In this document: in pieces, positions 1 through 22,422 of the stretch
Position numbering within the stretch: position 1 is the first letter of the stretch
Layout: each line of letters opens with the position of its first letter
Assembly: GCF_021917145.1 (NCBI RefSeq)
Contig: NC_061062.1
Span: 3,693,468-3,757,467 of the forward strand
Direction of reading: 5' to 3'
DNA from: Hypomesus transpacificus
Taxonomy: Eukaryota; Chordata; Actinopteri; Osmeriformes; Osmeridae
Length of the DNA stretch: 64,000 nt
Notes under the pieces: generated by a model
Database searches by the model: none
What the model saw: the letters and a program-made list of their open reading frames with translations, nothing else
What the model was told of the DNA's origin: nothing
Translations under genes and position numbers: made by a program

Positions 1-599
1 CAGAAGCGGATGTGTATAAAACAAAAGTTGCATTAGAAAAATCAAGTAGGCGGCCTACTACAACTTAGCCTTAGAGAATGTGTATCTGGTCTCACATTCG
101 GAAGTCGAGTAATCTGAAGGTTGCCAGTTCGATTCGCGGCCGTGCCAAATTACGTTGTGTCCTTCGGCAAGACACTTCACCCAATTTGCCTCGGGGGAAT
201 GTCCCTGTACTTACTATAAATCGCTCTGGATTAGAGCGTCTGCTAAATGACTAAATGTAAAATTGTGTGCCTGTTTGTGCACATTCTGAAGATTTTTTGC
301 ACTGCACTATCAGTTCATTTTTTAATAAAGGGTTGGAAATTACTGCATTTTAGTTTTTTATCCGATTAATCGATTAATCGAAAAAAAAGAATAGACAGAT
401 TAATCGATTATTACAATAGTTAGTTGTAGCCCTAATATCCCCCCCTCCCCCTTTCTAATGATGATCGCATTGTGAATCAATGGATTTAGTCACAACAGTT
501 CCTTTCAATGTAGTCTACCACCCCATGAAAAATATTGTATTTCTCAAAATGTTTTGATGTTTGATATTATTTTAAGTTTAAGGTTTGGAGGTGAAAGGT
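1..599. other. Intergenic left edge, repeat-rich
   Basis: No coding exon is recognised. The stretch holds a SINE copy (about 85-262) followed by AT-rich DNA with short repeats around 355-420 based on the ATTAATCGATTA motif. It ends at the target duplication of the large foldback element that starts at 600. Confidence 0.6.
85..262 (+). repeat. tRNA-derived SINE, 5' end degraded
   Basis: The copy contains a tRNA-like B box (GGTTGCCAGTTCGATTCGC), the body TTGTGTCCTTCGGCAAGACA, and the shared 3' tail GCTCTGGATTAGAGCG then CTGCTAAATGACTAAATG. It matches the better copies at 11037-11228 and 63627-63822. The A-box part is poorly preserved, so this is an old copy. Confidence 0.8.
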
Positions 600-1750
600 T
601 ATGGAGGACTAAAAGTGCCACAATGAATTAAATAAATACACCATTAAATAAATAAATACACCATTAAGTAATTACTTAAATGTGTCTTTAATTAATTAAA
701 ATAGACATTGAATACATAAATGTGTTCTTAAATGTGTCATGAATTAATTAAATACCAACTCATTTCATGTTTGTATATATAATTATTTCACTATTTAAGT
801 ATTTCATGCTACATTTCATGCTACATTTCATGCTACATTTCACAACGAGTTGTGTTGCAGTGCTTCATTAATTGTGTTATCTGTCAAACTGGCTCATCAA
901 AGTCAGTGAGGTGGGGCTAGCGCGAATCTAGTCTGATCCATTACTTTGATCTGAAGTAGAGTGCCTGGATAGTGACAATGGAGGATTTCCGTGAAGTTTC
1001 TAGGGAGTTGGTGAGAGAAATGTTAGATTAAGCAGAGGATGTGGAAGCAGGATCTGCTGCCCCAGAGCGTGTAGCCAGTAAAAGGTATCTGCTGTGATGG
1101 AGCGGCAGGTATCATCTGTGACTGAGCCGCCGGAGCCGGAGGATTTCTGGTCAGAGCTTCCTCTATCAAATGTGCTGCTTCTCTAAGCAGCTCCGGATAT
1201 TTTCGCAATTTTAACCTGCACCTCAAATGGCATGGGGGCTAGCAGGATCGAGTCTTCCCCTTGTATCAAACCCTTTCCTGCCGGACCATTCAAATATGGG
1301 AAATAAAATTCCCATGGTTCCCGCCTTAATATCTTTGCCGTCCAATCACCGATTCTATTTCTGAAAACTGCCAGATACTCATGACAACTTAAGCTCAAAG
1401 CACATATCATTGGTTAAGGGGTTACTAGGTCCCCATCCCACTGACTTTGCAAGTTTGACAGATAACACAATTAATGAAGCACTGCAACACAACTCGTTGT
1501 GAAATGTAGCATGAAATGTCTCATGAAATGTATCATGAAATGTAGCATGAAATACTTAAATAGTGAAATAATTATATATAAAAACATTAAATGAATTGGT
1601 ATTTAATTAATTCATGACACATTTAAGAACACATTTATGTCTTTAATGTCTATTTTAATTAATTCATGACACATTAAAGTAATTATTTAATGGTGTATTT
1701 ATTTAATGGTGTATTTATTTAATTCATTGTGGCACTTTTGATCCTCCATA
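600..1750. mobile_element. Foldback DNA element with ~295-bp terminal inverted repeats
   Basis: The left arm (600-892) and right arm (1453-1750) are near-perfect inverted copies. The ends read TATGGAGGACTAAAAGTGCC and, on the other strand, TATGGAGGATCAAAAGTGCC. The direct repeat AAAGGT lies immediately outside both ends (594-599 and 1751-1756), which looks like a 6-bp target duplication. Both arms carry tandem ATTTCATGCTAC units. The 560-bp centre is not symmetric and holds a decayed reading frame on the minus strand (separate entry). No transposase is visible, so the element is non-autonomous. The superfamily is unknown to me. Confidence 0.85.
1023..1410 (-). pseudogene. Decayed coding fragment inside the foldback element
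   Basis: Two minus-strand open frames overlap near 1183-1226: 1183-1410 (75 codons) and 1023-1226 (67 codons). Around 1200-1226 the same bases read as VQVKIAKISGAA in one frame and CRLKLRKYPELLREAA in the other. A single frameshift would therefore join a basic N-terminal part to an amphipathic helix-like segment (LLREAAHLIEEAL). I do not recognise the protein. It may be a host or transposon fragment carried by the element, or chance; only the frame overlap supports a gene. Confidence 0.3.
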
Positions 1751-1811
1751 AAAGGTTTCTGTTTAGTTCTTGTTTTTTGAGATGGTGTAGGCGGCCGGTC
1801 TTACACTCCCA

Positions 1812-1880
1812 GACAGTAGGTGGCGGGGATGCACCAACTGTTGGTTGAAATCGGCTATAACATCAGAAGAAGAAGATGAA
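1812..1880 (+). repeat. GACAGTAGGTGGC repeat fragment upstream of g2e3
   Basis: The sequence GACAGTAGGTGGCGGGGATG followed by CACCAACTGTTGGTT and an AGAAGAAGAAG tail resembles a short repeat I remember from many fish promoters. A second copy of the core, GACAGTAGGTGGC, lies at 8593-8605 upstream of scfd1. It lies about 500 bp upstream of the g2e3 start codon, near where its 5' end or promoter may be. Confidence 0.5.
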
Positions 1881-2340
1881 GAAGAGGGAAATTTAAAATT
1901 TCAGCTAACCTTTGTGGTGGGCTCAGTACCTCTTGTGAGTACAGAAATATCGCCTAAACGTTCAAATTTACACGATTGCACAGTATATATTAATTTTTGC
2001 ATGCGATCATATTCACAGTTTAGACTGAATAAACTTCCGCTTGCTACTCTGGCATATTAACCAGCGAACGACTGACATTGTTTTTGTTATTGGGTTAGCT
2101 TCGCTACATAAATTAGCCACGGCACAACACAGCGCTATTAATTAGCTACCAACAAGCTTGCCATACGGGTATTTTAAAATGTCACACATAGACAATCAAT
2201 AGTTCTTGCTGACATTAGCTACAATGTTGCCCTGGTCTGCATGTTGTTTTTTAGCTCACTTATCTCGTCAGCTCATCATGTTGTTTGCGTGTAGCCTGCC
2301 ACACAGCTCGAGGCTAGTAGTAACAGCAGCCTCACCAGAC

Positions 2341-5300
2341 ATGAAGACTACGACGAAGAATCGGGATCCGGTGGAGAACAGTAATAATGAGTGTGAGTTC
2401 ACACTTTGCAATAAGTTAGCAAGCAAGTCAATGATCCACATCTGTGATATAATCAACGTTCTGTTGCGTTGTCCTGCCGTATATAGGTTGTGCGCTTTGT
2501 AAACTCGACGAGGACAGTCCGGACAAGTATGGGGAAAAGATCACGAGTAAAAAAGACAAAATTACTGTGCACTACTTCTGCCTGGTGAGTGTGTAAGAGA
2601 GAGAGCAAGGGAGATTTATGTTTTCTTTTAAAAACTCAATGAATGAATGTATCCTAGAGGCCAAGGATGTCAATATGAAGCATTTGTGCCTTTTATACCC
2701 CTATCTTCCAGCTGATGGCCAGTGGTATCTACCAGCGAGGGGAGGAGAACGAAGGCATCTGTGGATTCTTGCTGGACGATATCAAGCGGGAGATCCGCAG
2801 ATCCGCTAGGCTGGTGAGTGTCATCTTCACTGGTGATTGTCTGGCCTCATCAAGCTTGAGCCTGGCTACAAGGCACAGTGACTTTTGTCTTGACTGTGAA
2901 GGACTGTGTACAAGTCTAGTGGGGACCCTGAATTCTACATTGTGTTTGTGTTGCTTCCAAGTCAAGTGGGCACCAATTTGTCTTATTCCAGAGGTGACTG
3001 ACTGACTGACTGACTTGCTGTCTGTTTACCTGTGTCGCAGACATGTCATTGTTGTAAGAAGAAGGGTGCCTCCATTGGCTGCTACGTCAGAAGCTGCCGG
3101 AAGACTGTCCATTTCCCCTGTGGGAAACAACAGCAGTTCAACTTCCAGTTCACAGGAGAATTCCCGTAAGCCGTCCGACGACGATCCTTTCAGCACCTTT
3201 GCATGTTTATAACCCCCCCAGCTGAAGGCAGTGTGTGTCGGTTCCCCAGGTCCTACTGTAAGCAGCACAGCCCCAAACAGTCTGCATCATGTGACGCAAG
3301 CCTGCCACAGTCCTGCTCCGTGTGTCTGGAGCACCTGGAGCCAGTCCTGTCCTTCTCTGTCCTCAAGTGTCCCTCCTGCCTCAACAGCTGGTTCCACAGA
3401 GATTGTGTCCAGGTGGGGAGGATCGATGGTGTCTTGCCATCTATCTGATTGAGAAAATGCACTGGTTGGTTTCTTGGTCAGGTAGATTGAATGAATTGGA
3501 TTGATCAGCGAATCGGTTGTTAGATTTTTTTTAATCAGTTGTTGTTTCTGTATTTCAGCGCCAGGCACACAGTGCAGGCATGTTCTTCTTCAAATGTACA
3601 CTGTGCAACAACAAGGAACAGTTCCAGGAGGAGATGCTGCGCATGGGCATCTACATACCTGAAAGGTACTTTAGTCTGACAGGAAAGAAATACAACACAT
3701 AGATACTGTACCACCCACATACCTGAAAGGTACAATATAGAAACGCAACATATACATTCTGAATCAGAAGTGCTCATCCATTGCTGTTTTCAGGTCAATG
3801 TTCATAGATAAACATTTATCTCTGTGCGGGGATAATATTATAATTGTCTGCCACCACAGAGATGCATCTTGGGAGTTGGAGGAGAATGCCTTTGGAGAGT
3901 TGTTGCAGGTATATCAGCATTGTGACGCTGTCAAATGCATCAGCGACAGTGGAAGGTCCTCTTCTTCTAAGAAAGGGTAAGTGTTTGGGCGCGTGATCCA
4001 GTTGTGTGCTTGGTGATGGTTGGTGCTCATCATGGTGCTGTGTTTCCCCAGCTGGTTTGAGCTACTACGCTGTAAGCTGTGTGGCTCCAGAGGAACACAC
4101 CGGAAGTGCTCTTCTCTGGAACTACACTGCAGCACCTGGGTCTGTGACGACTGCTCGGCAACCGTGGACGGCACAGGTAGCCTGAACGACGTTTTCCGGT
4201 CAAATATTTCTTCACGGGGTGCCCCGGTAGCTCACCGGATAAGTACATGTACCATGAGGTCTTACCACAACGGCCTGAGTTCGACTACAGCCTGGGCCCT
4301 TTGCTGCATGTTTTCCCCTCTCTCTGTCTCCATGCCTTTCCTGTTACACTACAACTGTCATCTCAATTGTCTAATAAAGCATGAACAATGCAAATATATA
4401 TGCATTAAGTGTCTCGCCCGGTCCCCATATGAAGAGTTCTTTCATCTTGGAGTTGGCGTGTGTTTTCTTACCTGTAGTACTTGGAGAGTCAGATGGCTGA
4501 GCGGTTAGGGAATCGGGCTATTACTCAGAAGGTTGCCGGTTCAAAAATGACGCTGTGTCCTTGGCCAAGGCATTTCACCCTACTTGCCTCGGGGGAATGT
4601 CCCTGTACTTACTGTAAGTTGCTCTGGATAAGTGTTTTCTAAATGTAAATGTCTTCCCCAGCGTCCCTCCCCAGCCCCAGGCGCTTGGATGCCCAGGAGT
4701 CTGGAGAACAGAGGAGGGGCTCCAAACGACACACCCCCTCCCTCCATCCAGCTCTTGTCTGCAAAAGGTACGTCCACATGTTTGTTCGCCAATAGCTAAC
4801 GGAGATGTGCAAGTCAGTACCATAAGTGTAATATAGTTTGGTAAATGTTTGATCTTTTTGGTAGATGATGCCTTGTTTTAGGGTAAGGGATTGGTTTGTT
4901 GTTTTTGTGAGAAAGGTCATCCCTCCATCCACTTTATCCTTCACAGGCCATCGTTGTCAGGAAGCACCCCAGCAGAAATGCTTCAAGCCCTGGCCAGCCA
5001 GCTACTGCAGCAGCCCCCATCCAGCCCCAGTCCCAGCCCCAGTACCAGGTCCATCCGCAGGACCAACCCCAAACCTATCAGGAGATCCATCCCCAGCCCG
5101 AGTCCGGCTCCCGTCCCCATAGAGGTGCTTGTGTCAAGGGATCAGGTCTTGAGAGCTGCCCTGGAGCTGGTGAAGAGCAGCCAGTTCAGCCCAGACAAGC
5201 CCCTATGTGTTCGCTTCACCGGCATCCAGAGGACTCTCTCTCCCAGGAAGCCGGACGCAGGAGACACGCGATGCTTCCTGCGTCTGCTCGTCAGGCACAT

Positions 5301-7089
5301 CAAGAGGTTGACGCTGTTCGAAGGGCCCGAGGGAGTAAAAAATCTGTCTCTTGACTCACAAGGTAGACATTTCTACACTTTTATACACATTTTATGTTTA
5401 TTTAACCATATAGGTCGATTGAGAACCAATTCTCATTGACAATGGTGACCTGGCAATCTCCTACCCTCCTCATTCAGGCATCAGAAATCCTTCACTGTGG
5501 AAATGAATGGACGTTCAAACGATGCTGTTTTTTGGTGTGCCCTCAGCTCTGCGTGAGGACTTGTACTACGATGTGGGCTGTCTGCTATCCCTCAGCCTGG
5601 TCCATGGAGGTCCTCCTCTGGGTTTCTTCTCCAAGGCGCTGTACCAGTGTCTGTTCAACTACCCCCGAGACTCACCCCTCAGCCTGGACGACATGGGAGA
5701 CACGCGCTTCGCACGCAAAGTCCGTGAGGTACGGTTTGAACTACTGCTTTCAGCTGTCTTGCGTAGCAGTGGGATGTTTGTTTCATGCACTCCATGGCTG
5801 TTATAAGCAGGAAATGTGTTCTAAGTTTGATACAATAACAACAAAAATGGCATTCAAAAATGTTTTGTCTTGTACTTTGTTCTCGTATGTATAGGACTGT
5901 ATTGAGTTGTACTGTGTCTCCTCTGCGACCTAGATCGAGGGCTCCAGGACGGTTGAGGAGCTGAGGGAGGCCATGCAGGCAGCAGCAGAGTACCTGGAGG
6001 TGGCAGGCTGCATGAGAGCGGTCAGCAGCCTGGCAGATAAGCAGGCCCTACTGGAGGATGTCGTGAGCTTCCACCTTATCACCAGGATGCAGCTGCCCTT
6101 CCAGAGGTGTCTTTCTGATCCCACATGTAAACTGACTGCTCAGGATATGGATAGTCTTTGCAGTATGTTTTACGAGTACAGTATTTGTGCTTCACACACA
6201 ATGTGAACTTTATCACACCTTTTCCTGACTCTTCTTTATCAATAATACCAAGATACACTCACCAATGCTGGTCTTCTGTGTCTCTTCAGGTTTCGTGAGG
6301 GCCTGAAGACACTGGGTGTGTTTCAGCAGGTCCAGATGTTTCCGGAAGTTTTCTTCAAGGTGTTCTGTGGTCCGTCTGAGAAGCTAAATGCTGACACAGT
6401 CTTCAGCCTCTTCACTGTCGTCTTCTCTGACAACCAAAACCTGTCAAGGAAGGAGACCGTGGTGGTGACCTTCTGGAGACACTTCCTCCTGGAGTGTGAA
6501 GGTGTGTGTGTGTGTGTTAACCTCAGTTATAACCAGACCGCAAAAGAACAACATTCTGCATTGAGTAGTAAAATGCTTCCTGTAGCAGAGTTCTCCAATC
6601 CTGATCCTCGATGGCCACTGTCCTGCATGTTTTAGATGTTTCCCTGCTCCAGCACACCTGTTTCAAGTGAATGGGTTGTTATCAAGCTCTGTGGAAGCCA
6701 AGTAATGACCATTCATTTGAATCAGGTGTGCTGGAGCAGGGAAACATCTAAAACATGCAGGACAGTGGCACCTGAGGACCAGGATTGGAGAACCCCGCTC
6801 CTGTGCTGTATATCTAACCCAGCCACGCCTCTCTCTTCCAGAGGGTCGCTGTGCTTCTTCTCTGGAGGACGTGCTGGTGTTCTCCACCGCTGCAGAGGAG
6901 GTGCCCGCTGCAGGGTTCCACCCCACCCCCAGCGTGGCCTTCCTCCACCCCCTGGAGCCAGCAGGGGCCTTCCCCACTAGCACGCCCAGTGCCAACTGCC
7001 TCTATCTGCCCGTGGTGCCTACATACGAAACCTTCAAGAAGCACATGGAGTATTCCATCTGCCAACTCGCCATCATGCAGATAATGTGA
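2341..7089 (+). CDS. g2e3: G2/M phase-specific E3 ubiquitin ligase (PHD fingers plus HECT-like domain)
   Basis: Fourteen coding exons join in frame to 741 residues (human about 706): 2341-2392, 2487-2584, 2712-2813, 3041-3165, 3250-3412, 3559-3665, 3860-3976, 4052-4176, 4662-4767, 4947-5362, 5547-5728, 5934-6106, 6290-6501, 6842-7089. Residues about 18-140 form an extended PHD module ([10 protein letters not shown], then [13 protein letters not shown]). A second PHD/RING-like cluster follows ([22 protein letters not shown]), then a third ([13 protein letters not shown]) near 255-296. A proline/serine-rich linker leads to a HECT-like domain from about 365. Cys712 in SANCLYLP sits at the HECT catalytic position. 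In the mammalian protein ligase activity has been assigned to the PHD region and the HECT domain is reported inactive (known of the family). It shuttles between nucleus and nucleolus and acts in the cell cycle and DNA damage response. The start is the ATG giving MKTTTKNRD; the N-terminus is not well conserved, so the start is the least sure part. Confidence 0.95.
4483..4650 (+). repeat. tRNA-derived SINE in g2e3 intron 8
   Basis: The A-box part (AGTCAGATGGCTGAGCGGTT), a truncated B-box region, the TTGCCTCGGGGGAATGTCCC body and a degenerate 3' tail are all present in sense orientation. The tail ends within a few bases of the TCTTCCCCAG acceptor of exon 9 at 4661. The SINE therefore forms almost the whole region where the branch point of that intron should lie. 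Confidence 0.9.
6586..6801. mobile_element. Palindromic hAT-like MITE in g2e3 intron 13
   Basis: The element is a long inverted repeat: GTTTTAGATGTTTCCCTGCT near the left and its complement near the right. The outer ends are TTCTCCAATCCTGATCCTC and its counterpart GAGGACCAGGATTGGAGAA. It shares most of its length with the copy at 58228-58658. The outer boundaries are approximate and I see no clear target duplication. Confidence 0.75.
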
Positions 7090-7918
7090 AGCTTTTGTAC
7101 TCAACAACCTGTTGGACCTCCTAAGAACATATCATCAGTTGATCTTCACTACGACTACATCTTCAATTGCTTAACAGTGTGAACTGACACCACGTCCACA
7201 CACAAGTCCTAAACCCCATTTGAGTTATGTTCAGATTTTCAAAAGAGGGGTTGGAAACGGAGGGATTTAGAACAGAATTTGTACTTGAGAATTTACCGTA
7301 GTCCCAGTCCTTGACCTTAAGGTGGAGGGGGTCATTAACTGTTTGCAAACTTGATCTGTTTAACTTTGTGGAAGTTTTTTTCTTGGGATATTAAGTTTTT
7401 TATATTAGGATTTTTTATCCATCATAGCTGTAATTATGCTTTTATATAGACCAAATGTTTTCCATCATGTTTGTATTTGCATGTATTGGTTTTAGGGCCC
7501 TGTTAGAGGTTTAACTGTATGGTACTGACTCAACAGGGGGTTAAGCATCTGCTGATAGTTTTCTGTTTTTATATTACATTCTACATGGAACATGGGATAT
7601 TCCATATAAATACAAAATTCAATGTAGTCTTGAGATTTATTTTTCCCCTGTATAATAAGTGCATTTTGTATTCAACCCTTCATGTTGACACCCGTTTTAG
7701 CAGGGGTGCTGCTGGGGTTTCTGGGGCCCCTGGTCAGACTCCCCCATCCCCAGTACCGTGCCCCTGCATACTAATGCATTGATTCACATGTTTTTACAAG
7801 AAAACGTTTGTGAACTTTTTCCAAATGTCCCGTTTTCAATTTTGCTCACTGGATTAAATCAGTGTATTATATGGACGAAAATCAGTGGCATGACATATTG
7901 AATTTGAATACTTTATAT

Positions 7919-8233
7919 TTAAATTTAATTCAGATCCCAAAAATATGAGCCGAAAAAATTCAGATTGTAACATCGGTATACCAAGGATGGGTAAGGCAAT
8001 CAAGCCTGAATGCAATCGAACTATCTGCCTTCTCTGAGAAGGGTCCAACTGCAGACCTCTCCTCAGGCCCCTCTCACCCAGGTGTAGCTGCAGGCTGTCA
8101 TACATGCAGCTCAGTCATCCAATCACAGCCTGGGGTCTGAGGAGAGAGGTCTGGTCTGGGGCAAGCAATACCTTGGTATCCCGGATGTTGCAATCTGAAT
8201 TTTTTCGGCTTGAATTTTTGGGATTTGAATTTC
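7919..8233. mobile_element. Inverted-repeat MITE
   Basis: The left arm has CCGAAAAAATTCAGATTG then ATACCAAGG. The right arm has the reverse order CCTTGGTAT then CAATCTGAATTTTTTCGG, giving arms of roughly 80-90 bp around a centre that is GC-richer than its surroundings. The exact ends and target duplication are not resolved. Confidence 0.65.
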
Positions 8234-8592
8234 ACCATTTGAGTGGCCTGAAGATTGTTCTAATAGAATTTCTGAAGCTTCAATTTTTTAATTGAATTTT
8301 TGTGATCTCAATTGTACTGTTCGAATTTCTGAACCTTGACATTTTGGATATGAATTTTTTCTTCATTGAAATAAATTCACATTTCAATTTTAGAGTTGAA
8401 TTCAAAACCAACATATTTGGTGGTTTATATTTCAATATTAATTATTCAATGACTTTTAACATTCAAAACATTGTCACTGATTTGCTTCCATAGTATTAAA
8501 TCTAATGTGCATAAATATGTGAACCTCTGTCGCACGTAGGCCTACAAGAACGCAATGGGAACGTTGAGTGCAGCTGCTAGTGATTCGTGGTT

Positions 8593-8605
8593 GACAGTAG
8601 GTGGC
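8593..8605 (+). repeat. GACAGTAGGTGGC core upstream of scfd1
   Basis: This 13-bp word is identical to 1812-1824 upstream of g2e3. Here it lies 85 bp upstream of the scfd1 start codon, so it probably lies in or just upstream of the 5' UTR. Confidence 0.4.
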
Positions 8606-8689
8606 AGTAACGCTTGAAAGACACTCAGTTCTTATCGAGAACTGGGTTGCCACGTCACCCGATGCCTCGTCACCGCATAAACAGAAAAG

Positions 8690-21260
<12,571 letters not shown>

Positions 21261-21429
21261 AAAATCAAGAATACATAACATTTCTGTTGGGATTCCATTT
21301 CTCCTGATGAATCATAGACCACCTTTTAAACATCCTCTAGCCCCTGAATGACTCTGATATTCCATTTGTTGTATAATGTCTATGATACGACTTACAATGT
21401 TTGTCTAACTCTTTCTTTACACATGAATC

Positions 21430-21435
21430 AATAAA
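21430..21435 (+). terminator. scfd1: Poly(A) signal of scfd1
   Basis: AATAAA lies 170 bp after the scfd1 stop codon. It is the first canonical signal on this strand after the stop. Confidence 0.7.
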
Positions 21436-21984
21436 GTTTAACAGTCTTATTCAGTGCTGCACCAATATGTCTCAAAGGACTGATTTCCTGTCTGTTTGTA
21501 CTGAAGTCAAATCAATGAGGCCACTTCCCCACTGTAAACAATAATGCTTTCATATGACATGTTTGTCATCACACACAGTTTTATTTAACATGCACACATA
21601 AATAAATACATTTCCAAAGTTCCACAGTCCCATGTCATAATTAGCCTGCCGTGACCCAGACAAGCGCATTAGACTTACCTGATAATCTCCTTATGTAGGT
21701 CACAGTGATGCTCAGATGCAGCAGTGTTGTCTGTCATGCCGACAGATGGAGTGAAAGGCAGGGAGGGTTACATCTTCCATGCTTCATCCTCTGTCTCGGC
21801 TACTCTCTGGGTCCAGACACATCCACCAGACACATCCACCAGAAGAACAAGGGGATGTTCCCCAGCTTCCTGCTGCTCTGAGGGACTCCCTACTCCCCCC
21901 GTACTATCTGCCGTTTGAAACATCTTCCACCTCAGCGACCACCAGCCTGTGCTGAGATCCAAGCTTCCCTCGGTAACTCCTCTG

Positions 21985-22335
21985 TACCTGGGACTGTTGA
22001 CTGCTGGTACAGCTCTACCCAGAGGGCGGTGGAGTACCTGGGACAGTTGACTGCTGGTACAGCTCTACCCAGAGGGTGGTGGAGTACCTGGGACAGTTGA
22101 CTGCTGGTACAGCTCTACCCAGAGGGTGGTGGAGTACCTGGGACTGTTGACTGCTGGTACAGCTCTACCCAGAGGGTGGTGGAGTACCTGGGACCGTTGA
22201 CTGCTGGTACAGCTCTACCCAGAGGGCGGTGGAGTACCTGGGACTGTTGACTGCTGGTACAGCTCTACCCAGAGGGTGGTGGAGTACCTGGGACAGTTGA
22301 CTGCTGGTACGGCTCTACCCAGAGGGCGGTGAAGT
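21985..22335 (+). repeat. 50-bp minisatellite upstream of the opsin
   Basis: About seven copies of a 50-bp unit beginning TACCTGGGACTGTTGACTGC then TGGTACAGCTCTACCCAGAG occur with few changes (GACTG/GACAG/GACCG and GGCGG/GGTGG variants). The array ends about 90 bp before the opsin ATG. Confidence 0.92.
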
Positions 22336-22422
22336 GCTTGGAGCTCTGGTCCCCAGGAAGGTGTGTTATGGAGATGAGCCTGTTGTGAAAGGTCGAGTCT
22401 GGGAATTTGTGAACAGGACTGC

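Larger units (their letters stand above)
7090..8689. other. g2e3 3' UTR and g2e3-scfd1 intergenic region
   Basis: The first part (7090 to roughly 7850) is AT-rich and is probably the g2e3 3' UTR; I cannot fix a poly(A) signal. An inverted-repeat element follows (7919-8233), then AT-rich DNA (8233-8470) in which GAATTT-type words recur on both strands. The last 200 bp lead into the scfd1 start. No further coding exon is seen. Confidence 0.5.
21261..22422. other. scfd1-opsin intergenic region
   Basis: This holds the scfd1 3' UTR (poly(A) signal at 21430), then unremarkable DNA up to a 50-bp minisatellite (21985-22335) just upstream of the opsin start. An untranslated first exon of the opsin could lie here but I cannot define it. 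Confidence 0.5.
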
